A program made the position numbers and the translations under genes. From Gammaproteobacteria bacterium (GTDB taxonomy: Bacteria > Pseudomonadota > Gammaproteobacteria > Eutrophobiales > Eutrophobiaceae), in NCBI GenBank assembly GCA_003250975.1, contig QKIY01000006.1, forward strand, positions 1 to 64,000: 64,000 bases of DNA. Direction: 5' to 3'. Positions within the stretch are counted from its first letter, which is position 1, and every line of letters starts with the position of its first letter. The notes beneath the pieces were generated by a model. The model was not told the origin of the DNA. It did not search any database and saw nothing but the letters and a program-made list of their open reading frames with translations. Of this stretch, positions 32,921 to 43,354 are shown piece after piece.

Positions 32921-35083
32921 TTACTGATTATTATTCATTTCAAAATCGATCTTCTTGTCATCCAGGTCCACCCTTACCACCTTCACCCTCACGCGGTTAC
33001 CCAGACGATAAACGTAGCCGGTCCGTTCTCCCCGTAAGCGGTGACCTATAGGGTCAAAATGATAATAATCATTGGGCAGTGAGGTAATATGAACCAGTCC
33101 CTCGACGAAGATATCATCCAGTTCCACGAATACACCGAACGATGTCACGCTGCTGATCGTGCCATGGAATTCATCACCCACCCGGTCCTGCATATATTGG
33201 CATTTATACCATTGCACGATCTCCCGCGTGGACTCGTCAGCCCGGCGCTCCGTCATTGAGCAATGGGTTGCATATACCTGCATGTCTTCATGCCCGTACC
33301 GGAAGCCGCCGGCTGATCCCTTCTTCAATAAATGGCGGATGGCCCGATGGACCAGCAGGTCCGGATAACGCCGGATCGGCGAAGTGAAATGGGTATAGGC
33401 CGGAAAGCCAAGGCCGAAGTGACCGGCATTGTCCGCACTGTAGACTGCCAATGGCAGGCTGCGCAGTAACACGGTTTCAATCAGGTGTCGATCATCACGC
33501 AGCTCAATTTTTTCCAGGAACACAGCATAGTCTTTCGCGGTCGGTTCTTCACTACCACCCAGCATCAGACCGAATTCCGCAAGAAACTCCCTCAGGTCAT
33601 TGAGTTTTTCCTCCTTGGGCGTTTCGTGTATGCGATAGATGGCGGGTATCTCTTTTTCCAGAAGGAACCCGGCGGCGGCCACGTTGGCAGCCAGCATGAA
33701 TTCCTCGATCAGTCGGTGGGCATCATTACGTTCATAGGCCGAGATATTCTGGATTATCCCCCGCTTGTTAAAACTGATTTTCGCCTCGGTAGTACGGAAA
33801 TCAAGTACAGCATTGGACTGGCGGTGACTGTGCATCAATCGGAATAACGCATAGAGATTATCAAGCGCTGCAACGGTGTCTTTATAACGTTTGCGCAGCT
33901 CGCGGTCCTCATTGACGACCATGGCGGCAACCTCAGTATAGGTCAGGCGTGCCGCCGAGCGCATGACACCATCAAAGAAACGGGAACGCTTTACCCTGCC
34001 CTGCTTGTTAATGTGAAGTTCACAGACCAGGCAGAGGCGGTCAACATCGGGGTTGAGTGAACACAGCCCATTCGAGAGGACCTCAGGCAACATGGGGATC
34101 ACCTGTTGCGGAAAATAGACCGAGTTGCCACGCTCTCTCGCCTCCTTGTCAAGGGCGGAACTTGGCTGTACGTAATGGGACACGTCGGCTATCGCCACCA
34201 GCAGCCGCCAACCATTCCCTTGGGGTTCGCAATAGACCGCGTCATCAAAATCGCGGGCGTCCTCACCGTCTATCGTAACCAGTGGCAGATCACGCAGGTC
34301 CTCGCGTCCTGCTTTGTCTGCATCAGCGATCTCCGTGCTGTATTTTTTGATCTGTTGTTTAATCTCTTTCGGCCATTCACTGGGGATTTCATAACTCTTG
34401 AGGGTAATCGCCACCGCGAGGTCCGCCGACATTTGCCGGCCAAGGATCTCTCTGATCCTGCCAACCGGCTGGTTGTGTACATCCGGCTGGGTGACGATTT
34501 CCGCGACAACATAATCCCCCGACCTGGCCTTGCCGGCCTCCGTTTCCGGGATCAAAATATCCTGGTTAATCCGCTTGTTATCCGGTGCCACAAAACCTAC
34601 ATGCCTTTCCCGGTAATACCGGCCCACCACCTGCTGGTTGCCCCGCTCAAGCACTTCAACCACCGAACCCTGGCGCCTGCCTCGCCGGTCTACGCCGGTC
34701 AGGTGTGCCAGGACTGTATCACCATGCAAGAGTCGCCGCATCTCCCTGGCCGACAGGAACAGGTCCTCGCCGCCATCCTCCAGCTTGAGAAAACCGTAGC
34801 CGTCGGGATGACCGATGACCCGGCCACGGATCAGGTCCATTTTTTCAACCAAGCCGTAACCTTCACGGCGGTTCTTGATGATCTGCCCGTCGCGCTGCAT
34901 GGCATTGAGACGGCTTTCAAGGGCTGTGATGGCGACCGGGTCTTCAACTGCAAGTCCTTTGGCAATATGTTTCAGACTGCGCGGCCGGTTTTCCTCAGTC
35001 AGAAATCTGAGGATCGTCTCACGACCGGGGATCTCGACTTCGTATTCAGTACGGCGGGTTCTTTGCTTCTTTCTTTTGTACAT
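32921..35083 (-). CDS. rnr: Ribonuclease R
   Basis: About 720 aa from ATG at 35081-35083; an in-frame start 15 codons upstream would reach almost to tRNA-Leu. The RNB catalytic domain shows LVTIDGEDARDFDDAVYC (the DxxxxxDxDD Asp cluster), and cold-shock domains lie N-terminal. A C-terminal S1 domain has VGDEFHGTISSVTSFGVFVEL. It is a 3'-5' exoribonuclease for structured RNA. The C-terminal tail is short and lacks the long Lys-rich extension of E. coli RNase R. Confidence 0.95.
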   Translation of the reverse strand: MYKRKKQRTRRTEYEVEIPGRETILRFLTEENRPRSLKHIAKGLAVEDPVAITALESRLNAMQRDGQIIKNRREGYGLVEKMDLIRGRVIGHPDGYGFLKLEDGGEDLFLSAREMRRLLHGDTVLAHLTGVDRRGRRQGSVVEVLERGNQQVVGRYYRERHVGFVAPDNKRINQDILIPETEAGKARSGDYVVAEIVTQPDVHNQPVGRIREILGRQMSADLAVAITLKSYEIPSEWPKEIKQQIKKYSTEIADADKAGREDLRDLPLVTIDGEDARDFDDAVYCEPQGNGWRLLVAIADVSHYVQPSSALDKEARERGNSVYFPQQVIPMLPEVLSNGLCSLNPDVDRLCLVCELHINKQGRVKRSRFFDGVMRSAARLTYTEVAAMVVNEDRELRKRYKDTVAALDNLYALFRLMHSHRQSNAVLDFRTTEAKISFNKRGIIQNISAYERNDAHRLIEEFMLAANVAAAGFLLEKEIPAIYRIHETPKEEKLNDLREFLAEFGLMLGGSEEPTAKDYAVFLEKIELRDDRHLIETVLLRSLPLAVYSADNAGHFGLGFPAYTHFTSPIRRYPDLLVHRAIRHLLKKGSAGGFRYGHEDMQVYATHCSMTERRADESTREIVQWYKCQYMQDRVGDEFHGTISSVTSFGVFVELDDIFVEGLVHITSLPNDYYHFDPIGHRLRGERTGYVYRLGNRVRVKVVRVDLDDKKIDFEMNNNQ

Positions 35084-35111
35084 TGACAATATATTGGTGG
35101 CTCGGTAAAGT
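35083..35111 (+). promoter_or_regulatory. Sigma70 promoter for tRNA-Leu
   Basis: TTGACA at 35083-35088 is a perfect -35 box; 17 bp later TAAAGT at 35106-35111 fits a -10 box in four of six positions; a GC-rich stretch GTCCGCCGTC follows, as in stringently controlled stable RNA promoters. The tRNA begins 21 bp after the -10 box. The -35 box overlaps the divergent rnr start codon. Confidence 0.65.
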
Positions 35112-35131
35112 CCGCCGTCTGTTTGCATCAG

Positions 35132-35218
35132 GCCGAGGTGGCGGAATTGGTAGACGCGCTAGCTTCAGGTGCTAGTGGGGGCAACCCCGTGGAGGTTCAA
35201 GTCCTCTCCTCGGCACCA
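35132..35218 (+). tRNA. tRNA-Leu (anticodon CAG)
   Basis: 87 nt with encoded CCA and a long variable arm, a class II tRNA. GCCGAGGTGGCGGAATTGG, anticodon stem-loop CTAGC-TTCAGGT-GCTAG (anticodon CAG), variable arm TGGGGGCAACCCCGT, T arm GAGGTTCAAGTCCTC and end CGGCACCA. Confidence 0.97.
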
Positions 35219-35233
35219 CTTCAGTGCGGCCTT

Positions 35234-35521
35234 TCAATCGTGGGTCAGTGATTTATCGGTAAACAGATAGTCTTTCAGTTCCTTGTCCAGCGCCGGATCC
35301 TGGCGTCGGATCCATTCCAGAACCATGGCGGCATGTTCCTTCTCTTCATCGCGATTATGCATCAATATACCACGCAATTCCTCATCCTTGCAGGCATTAA
35401 CCCGCTGGTTGTACCAATCGACCGCTTCCAGTTCCTCCATCAGGGAAATGATCGCACGGTGCATGTCGCGGGTTTCATCGCTGAGTTCTTCTATGGGTTC
35501 ATGGTAACCTTCATTCGCCAT
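35234..35521 (-). CDS. Encapsulated-ferritin (EncFtn)-type ferroxidase without a visible cargo tag
   Basis: 95 aa. It closely resembles the EncFtn family as I know it from Rhodospirillum rubrum: HEPIEEL at 7-13, SLMEELEAVDWYNQRV, and HNRDEEKEHAAMVLEW. The metal-ligand residues would be Glu30, Glu60 and His63, matching Glu32, Glu62, His65 in the known protein. The known proteins end with an extra tail including an encapsulin-targeting sequence of the LTVGSL type; here the protein stops at ...FTDKSLTHD, so that tail is missing. No encapsulin gene is next to it. AAAGGAGGAAG gives a strong ribosome binding site. Its first codons overlap the end of the membrane protein gene. Confidence 0.8.
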   Translation of the reverse strand: MANEGYHEPIEELSDETRDMHRAIISLMEELEAVDWYNQRVNACKDEELRGILMHNRDEEKEHAAMVLEWIRRQDPALDKELKDYLFTDKSLTHD

Positions 35522-35828
35522 GGTCTTCCTCCTTTGATATTGGTTCTTTTATCAAGCCATTATTCCGGGTTTCAATTTTAATCTTGATATGCCTGTTGTT
35601 AAACGAGAAACAAAACACCATTATAAATACCATCATCACACTTGATATGAAAATGATATCCAGTGGTGACATTGAAATAAAACCATAGTTATAGTTTTTT
35701 TCCTGCCACTCCATACCGTGCCCGCTGAGATAAATATTAACAATAGCAAGGACTACTGCTGACAAAACACCGGTTCCTGCTGCAGCAAGCAGCCCCAGGA
35801 TTATTGACCGGACTAATCTTAAAAACAT
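35511..35828 (-). CDS. Uncharacterised two-helix membrane protein coupled to the EncFtn-type gene
   Basis: 105 aa. One hydrophobic helix lies at residues ~8-35 (IILGLLAAAGTGVLSAVVLAI) and a second at ~57-78 (IIFISSVMMVFIMVFCFSF); the C-terminal tail is charged. Its 3' end overlaps the first 11 bases of the ferritin-type gene, so the two are probably co-translated. I do not recognise the family. A membrane anchor, iron transporter component or lipid-associated factor is possible, but nothing in the sequence settles this. Confidence 0.6.
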   Translation of the reverse strand: MFLRLVRSIILGLLAAAGTGVLSAVVLAIVNIYLSGHGMEWQEKNYNYGFISMSPLDIIFISSVMMVFIMVFCFSFNNRHIKIKIETRNNGLIKEPISKEEDHGE

Positions 35829-35852
35829 GTATAGGCGTTACGCCTGTTATAA

Positions 35853-38382
<2,530 letters not shown>

Positions 38383-38568
38383 TTAATTCACCAGATATAA
38401 AAGCAAAACACCACACAGCATACTGCTCAGACCAATGACGCGCAGGGTATGATCATCCATCTGTGCAACGAGTATGATCATACGACGCAGGGCACCGGGA
38501 TTGATAAACGGTGTTATCCCCTCGATGACAAGGACCAGTGCCAGGGCCGTCAGGATATCCTGCCACAT
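38383..38568 (-). CDS. Small membrane protein, DUF2065 (YjeT-like)
   Basis: 61 aa from ATG at 38566-38568, preceded by GGGGAG; the longer frame adds 17 unlikely residues. Two hydrophobic segments: ILTALALVLVIEGITPFINP and VIGLSSMLCGVLLLYLV, with a short loop RRMIILVAQMDD between. Length and sequence match DUF2065, found after hflC and before purA/hisZ in gammaproteobacteria. Its stop abuts the hisZ start codon. Function unknown. Confidence 0.85.
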   Translation of the reverse strand: MWQDILTALALVLVIEGITPFINPGALRRMIILVAQMDDHTLRVIGLSSMLCGVLLLYLVN

Positions 38569-38603
38569 CCTAGCACTCCCCTCTCCTGACCCGCCCCTGA
38601 CAT

Positions 38604-38635
38604 AAAAAATCCGGGGCATCCCCCGGATTCTTTTT
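38604..38635 (-). terminator. Intrinsic terminator after hflC
   Basis: AATCCGGGG and CCCCGGATT form a 9-bp GC-rich stem with a short loop, flanked by a T run on both strands (ATTTTTTATG on the minus strand; TTCTTTTTCC on the plus). It lies 65 bp after the hflC stop and before the DUF2065 gene, so hisZ and purA need their own promoter. Confidence 0.82.
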
Positions 38636-38700
38636 CCAGTTCGGGCAGTTCCCCAAGCTTAAAAGTCTACGCATTGATGACCAGCATGCATACCGCAGTT

Positions 38701-39561
38701 TTACTTGCCGCGTGGATTATTAAAGTATTTAAAAAAGTCTGAATCAGGTTCCAGCAGCAAGATGTTGTTCCCTTCGGAAAAACTGTTCTTATATGCGGTC
38801 AGACTGCGATACAGTGAGTAAAATTCCTCGTTCTTGCCAAAGGCCCGGGCATAGATCTCTGTTGCCTTGGCATCGCCCTGGCCGCGTATGGTCTCTGCAT
38901 CCTTGTAGGCATCGGCCAGGATGACTTCGCGCTCACGATCGGCTGCAGCCCTTATTCTTTCCGCTTGTTCTGCGCCGCGTGCCCGAAAGTCCTTGGCAAC
39001 CCGGTTACGTTCGGCACGCATACGCGCATACACCGAATTACTGACCTCCGAGGGAAGATCGATACGCTTGGTACGAACATCGACGACCCTGATCCCGAGC
39101 TCATTTTCCAGACTGGAAGTGGATTCCGTAACGATATTCAGGATCTCGGTTCTTTCACCTGCTACCACTTCCTGCACGCTGCGCGCGCCGAATTCGTCAC
39201 GCAGGGCCCTGTTGATACGCGCCTCAAGCCGGTTATTGGCAGTATAGATATCTCCCTGGGTTGCAGTGTAGAACTGCTTGACGTTTGCAATCCGCCATTT
39301 GATGAAATAATCCACCAGTACGTCTTTCTTTTCCTCGGTTAGGAATCGCTGTGCTTCCTTGTCGAGATTGAGTAACCGGTTTTCAAATTTCTGGATGGTA
39401 TTTACAAACGGGATCTTGAAGTGCAATCCCGGGCCGATATCCGTTTTCTTGATCTCCCTGAACTGGAACATGATCGCTTGTTCCCATTGGTCAACCTTGT
39501 ACAGACAGGTCGATGTGCCAATAACAAGGATAATTGCCAGGATAAGTATTCTTACTAACAT
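38701..39561 (-). CDS. hflC: Modulator of FtsH protease HflC
   Basis: 286 aa. One N-terminal membrane helix (VRILILAIILVIGTSTCLY) is followed by a periplasmic SPFH/band-7 domain: VDQWEQAIMFQFREI, VRTKRIDLPSEVSNSVY and RAAADREREVILADAYKDA. With HflK it forms the large cage around FtsH in the inner membrane. It begins 3 bp after hflK. Confidence 0.95.
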   Translation of the reverse strand: MLVRILILAIILVIGTSTCLYKVDQWEQAIMFQFREIKKTDIGPGLHFKIPFVNTIQKFENRLLNLDKEAQRFLTEEKKDVLVDYFIKWRIANVKQFYTATQGDIYTANNRLEARINRALRDEFGARSVQEVVAGERTEILNIVTESTSSLENELGIRVVDVRTKRIDLPSEVSNSVYARMRAERNRVAKDFRARGAEQAERIRAAADREREVILADAYKDAETIRGQGDAKATEIYARAFGKNEEFYSLYRSLTAYKNSFSEGNNILLLEPDSDFFKYFNNPRGK

Positions 39562-39563
39562 GG

Positions 39564-40703
39564 TTATCTGGCCCCCCTTGTCCTGTCACCGTAAGTCCCG
39601 GACGGACCCGATTCTGCTGTGCCAGGTGACTCAGTCTGGTACTCACGTGACGTGGATGGCTGATTACCTCTCTGACTGCTTTCCATAATCTTGTCTATAG
39701 GGATATACATCAGGTTATTCGTACCATCGGTATCCATGAAGACCTTGCTGGTATTGCTGAGTACTGACTCCATGGAATCGAGATAGAGTCGTTCACGAGT
39801 TATATCAGGCGCCCTCTGATATTCAGCCAGCAATTGTTCAAAACGATTGGCCTCACCCTCAGCCCTGGCAATCACCCTGGCTTTATAGGCATTGGATTCT
39901 TCCCGCAGTCTTGCTGCCGCACCACGCGCCTTTGGAATAATATCATTGCGGTAGGCCTCGGCCTCGTTGACCAGGCGTTGCTCGTCTTCCCTGGCCTTGA
40001 TGGCATCATCAAAAGCAGCCTTGACTTCATCCGGTGGTTTGGCCGCCTGCATTTCGACACCCAGGATCAGGATGCCCGTTTGGTAATCATCCATAATCTG
40101 CTGGATCACCTTTAACTGGCTTTGCGCCACCTGGCTACGCCCTTCGGTCAGGACAAAATCCAGTTTGCTTTTGCCGATGATTTCACGCACGGCGCTTTCC
40201 GCCGCCTGGTGCAATGTAGCTTCAGGTGAATAGACATTAAAACGGTAGGCATGTGGGTCGTTGATTCGCCATTGCACCGCAACTTCGACATCGACAATGT
40301 TTTCATCTCTGGTCAACATGGTGGACTTGTGGGTCACCGACCTGACCTGGCCGACGTTCACAATAATCACTTCTTCAATCGGCCGCGGGAACCGGAAATT
40401 AAGACCGGGTTGCAGGGTGGCCACGTGTTTACCAAAACGCAGGACGATACCGCGTTCCCGTTCATCTATGGTATAGGTCATATCCACCAAAACCAGGATG
40501 GCAATGCCCAGCAGGACCAGTATCCATATAAACGAGGACCTGTCATCACGTGGGGCGCCAGGACCCCGACGTCCAAACAATCCTCCGAATCCTTTTTGCA
40601 TCTTGCGTACTATTTCATCCAGATCCGGTGGGCCATCGGGATTATTACCCCGGTTTCCCCAGGGATCCTTACCGTTACCACCAGATGAATCATTCCAGCC
40701 CAT
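39564..40703 (-). CDS. hflK: Modulator of FtsH protease HflK
   Basis: 379 aa. A Gly/Asn/Asp-rich N-terminal part (SSGGNGKDPWGNRGNNPDGP) is followed by a membrane helix (FIWILVLLGIAILVLVDMTY) and the SPFH domain (DERERGIVLRFGKH, VDVEVAVQWRINDPHAYRFNV). C-terminal tail is Ser/Thr/Gln-rich. It partners with HflC around FtsH. Confidence 0.95.
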   Translation of the reverse strand: MGWNDSSGGNGKDPWGNRGNNPDGPPDLDEIVRKMQKGFGGLFGRRGPGAPRDDRSSFIWILVLLGIAILVLVDMTYTIDERERGIVLRFGKHVATLQPGLNFRFPRPIEEVIIVNVGQVRSVTHKSTMLTRDENIVDVEVAVQWRINDPHAYRFNVYSPEATLHQAAESAVREIIGKSKLDFVLTEGRSQVAQSQLKVIQQIMDDYQTGILILGVEMQAAKPPDEVKAAFDDAIKAREDEQRLVNEAEAYRNDIIPKARGAAARLREESNAYKARVIARAEGEANRFEQLLAEYQRAPDITRERLYLDSMESVLSNTSKVFMDTDGTNNLMYIPIDKIMESSQRGNQPSTSREYQTESPGTAESGPSGTYGDRTRGAR

Positions 40704-40774
40704 TAAGTTGACTCCTGTTTGATCATTATGTTTTTACACCGTCCGGGGCCCGGATCGTGCTGCGGCAGACAGTA

Positions 40775-42052
40775 TCATTGTAAACCGATATCTTCCAGTC
40801 CCGATTCACGACACAAGGCAGACAGGCGCGGAGTTTCCATAGTGACCTCCATCAGCCAGCCGCCCTGCTCATCTGTCTCTTCATGACAGACTGCGCCAAG
40901 GTCAAATAAATGTGCCCGCAATTTCCCTGCCGTTGCTGGCAGATATAATGAATGTCGCTGTGCCCTGGCCAGCAAAAATTCCCGGATACCGGTGCATAAC
41001 AATTCTATACCGTGGCCCGTTCTTGCCGATAACCAGATACGCCGCGGCAAGCCATTTTCCCCATACTCTATCCGTGCATCCTGCCCCTCGATATCAATCT
41101 TGTTAAAGACTTCTATTTGCGGAATATCCTTTGCGCCAATCTGGTGAATTACTTCATTTACCTGATCAGCATGCGCGTAGCGCTCGCTGTCACTGGCATC
41201 AATTACGTGTAATAACACATCGGACTGTCGGACCTCTTCCAGTGTGGCATGAAATGCCTCTACTAGATCATGCGGAATATGGCGAATAAAGCCTACAGTA
41301 TCGGAGACGATAACGGGCATTTCCGGCGCCACTTCAAAGCGCCGCAGGGTCGGGTCCAGGGTGGCGAACAACTTATCTGCGGAATAGACCGAGGCACCAG
41401 TGAGACAGTTGAACAATGTTGATTTACCTACATTGGTATAACCCATCATGGAAATGAGGGGAATATCTGAATTCTGCCTTTTCTTCGCGCCCTGTTGCCG
41501 CTGGGATCTGACCTTCTCCAACCGATAATGGATCGTCTTGATTCGTTTGCCGATCAGACGTCGGTCCGTTTCCAGCTGGGTTTCACCCGGCCCACGCAGG
41601 CCGATACCACCCTTCTGCCTCTCCAAGTGGGTCCATCCGCGGATCAGACGTGTCGAGAGATGCTGCAACTGGGCCAGTTCAACCTGAAGTTTGCCCTCAT
41701 AACTGCGTGCCCGCTGGGCAAAGATATCCAGGATCAGTTCAACCCGGTCGATGACCCGGCAATTGAGCGCCTGTTCCAGGTTACGCTCCTGACCGGGACT
41801 AATGGAATGGTTGAAGATAATGATATCGGCTGTGTGCAGTTCAGCTGCCTGTTTAATCTCCTCAAGCTTGCCTTCGCCGATAAAATAGCGCGGATTGGGA
41901 ACCGTTTTCTTACAACTTATGGTCGCAACCGCCTCAAGGCCCGCCGATGCAACGAGTTCGATGAATTCCCCCTTGTCTTCATTAAACTCTGTGGTCTGGA
42001 AATCAATATGGACCAAAACAGCACGCGTGCTGTTATCGCGGGGCTCAGTCAA
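40775..42052 (-). CDS. hflX: GTPase HflX
   Basis: 425 aa. The N-terminal HflX domain has RVIDRVELILDIFAQRARSYEGKLQVEL, with KGGIGLRGPGETQLETDRR; the G domain has the P-loop GYTNVGKSTLFN, G3 SDTVGF and NKID. It is a ribosome-associated GTPase that rescues stalled or heat-damaged 50S subunits. The start is TTG at 42050-42052, since no ATG is nearby. It is 26 bp downstream of hfq. Confidence 0.95.
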   Translation of the reverse strand: MTEPRDNSTRAVLVHIDFQTTEFNEDKGEFIELVASAGLEAVATISCKKTVPNPRYFIGEGKLEEIKQAAELHTADIIIFNHSISPGQERNLEQALNCRVIDRVELILDIFAQRARSYEGKLQVELAQLQHLSTRLIRGWTHLERQKGGIGLRGPGETQLETDRRLIGKRIKTIHYRLEKVRSQRQQGAKKRQNSDIPLISMMGYTNVGKSTLFNCLTGASVYSADKLFATLDPTLRRFEVAPEMPVIVSDTVGFIRHIPHDLVEAFHATLEEVRQSDVLLHVIDASDSERYAHADQVNEVIHQIGAKDIPQIEVFNKIDIEGQDARIEYGENGLPRRIWLSARTGHGIELLCTGIREFLLARAQRHSLYLPATAGKLRAHLFDLGAVCHEETDEQGGWLMEVTMETPRLSALCRESGLEDIGLQ

Positions 42053-42078
42053 TAGCCGGATACCTGCATGTTATGAAA

Positions 42079-42327
42079 TTACTGAATTTCTGCGCCGCTG
42101 TCTTCATCCATTCTGGGCATCTTTACATTCCGGCTCGGGACAATGGTTGAGATGGCATGTTTATAAACCAGTTGACTCACGGTATTCTTCAACAGGACCA
42201 CGAATTGGTCAAAGGATTCGACTTGGCCTTGTAACTTGATGCCATTGACCAGATAAATCGAAACCGGAACCCTTTCCTTACGCAATGCGTTTAAAAATGG
42301 ATCCTGTAGTGTGTGCCCCTTACTCAT
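42079..42327 (-). CDS. hfq: RNA chaperone Hfq
   Basis: 82 aa Sm-like protein. [39 protein letters not shown] is broken here into its Sm1 part and [17 protein letters not shown], the Sm2 motif. The ATG follows AAGGAG. It sits between miaA and hflX, the standard order. Confidence 0.98.
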   Translation of the reverse strand: MSKGHTLQDPFLNALRKERVPVSIYLVNGIKLQGQVESFDQFVVLLKNTVSQLVYKHAISTIVPSRNVKMPRMDEDSGAEIQ

Positions 42328-42411
42328 CAGGATACTCCTTATTATTTATTGTTATAAATTAAGATACTGCTGTTTAAAGACATCAAATTTGTAATTATAA
42401 CCTGCATTATA

Positions 42412-43353
42412 TTACCTTTTTGCAGATTTTATATCTTTACTAATCAAGTGTTTATACAACTCAGCCTGAATATTACCCCCTAAGGCATCAAACCAAGTGG
42501 CATTTTGCTCTCGCCTGAGCCAAGTTAGCTGCCGTTTGGCCAATTGCCGCGTTGCAACAACAGCATGCACCTTCATCTGCTCATAATCAAGTGTTCCCTC
42601 AAGATATTGCCATACCTGACGGTAACCGACCATACGCAGGGCCGGCATCCTGGCATTGAGGTCTCCACGCCGATAAAGTCTTTCCACCTCTTCCACCAAC
42701 CCTGCCCCCAGCATCTGTTCAAACCGCAGGGCTATACGCTCATGCAGGACCTCACGGTCTGACGGGGCAACCACCGCCTTGATGATGCGGCAGGCCAACG
42801 CTTCCCCTGAATCATCCTGGTGAAAGGCACTCAGGGGCCTGCCAGTTTGTTCATAGACTTCCAGGGCGCGGAGGATCCTCTGGGGATCGTTGGGGTGAAT
42901 GCGCCGGGCGGTAACAGGGTCAATATCCGTCAACCTGTTGAATAGGCTGGCAAGGCCCTGCTCCCTGGCCTCCGCTTCCAGCCTCAGCCTGGTCCCCGGG
43001 TCGGCCGCCGGCATATCAGACAAGCCCTGTTCCAGGGAACGGAAATACAATCCTGTTCCCCCGACCAGCAGCGGGATCCGGCCACTGGCCTGGATAGCAG
43101 CGATTTCGCGGCGCGCATCTTCACAAAATCGGGCGGCCGAATAACTTTCATACGGCTCGCAGACATCAATCAGCCGATGCGGGACCTCCTCCAGGACTGC
43201 CTTTGAAGGCTTGGCAGTCCCGATATCCAGTCCGCGATATACCATCGCGGAATCGACACTGATCACCTCCATGGGCAGTCTCCGGCACAATTCAACCGCC
43301 AATTCAGTCTTACCACTGGCCGTCGGCCCCATCACGAAAACAACCGACGCCAT
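42412..43353 (-). CDS. miaA: tRNA dimethylallyltransferase
   Basis: 313 aa. The P-loop GPTASGKTELAVEL and DSAMVYRGLDIGTAKPS at the N terminus, then DVCEPYESYSAARF, GGTGLYFRSL and QRILRALEVYEQTGRPLS are family signatures. It adds an isopentenyl group to A37 of tRNAs that read UNN codons. It is 58 bp before hfq. Confidence 0.97.
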   Translation of the reverse strand: MASVVFVMGPTASGKTELAVELCRRLPMEVISVDSAMVYRGLDIGTAKPSKAVLEEVPHRLIDVCEPYESYSAARFCEDARREIAAIQASGRIPLLVGGTGLYFRSLEQGLSDMPAADPGTRLRLEAEAREQGLASLFNRLTDIDPVTARRIHPNDPQRILRALEVYEQTGRPLSAFHQDDSGEALACRIIKAVVAPSDREVLHERIALRFEQMLGAGLVEEVERLYRRGDLNARMPALRMVGYRQVWQYLEGTLDYEQMKVHAVVATRQLAKRQLTWLRREQNATWFDALGGNIQAELYKHLISKDIKSAKR

Positions 43354-43354
43354 T

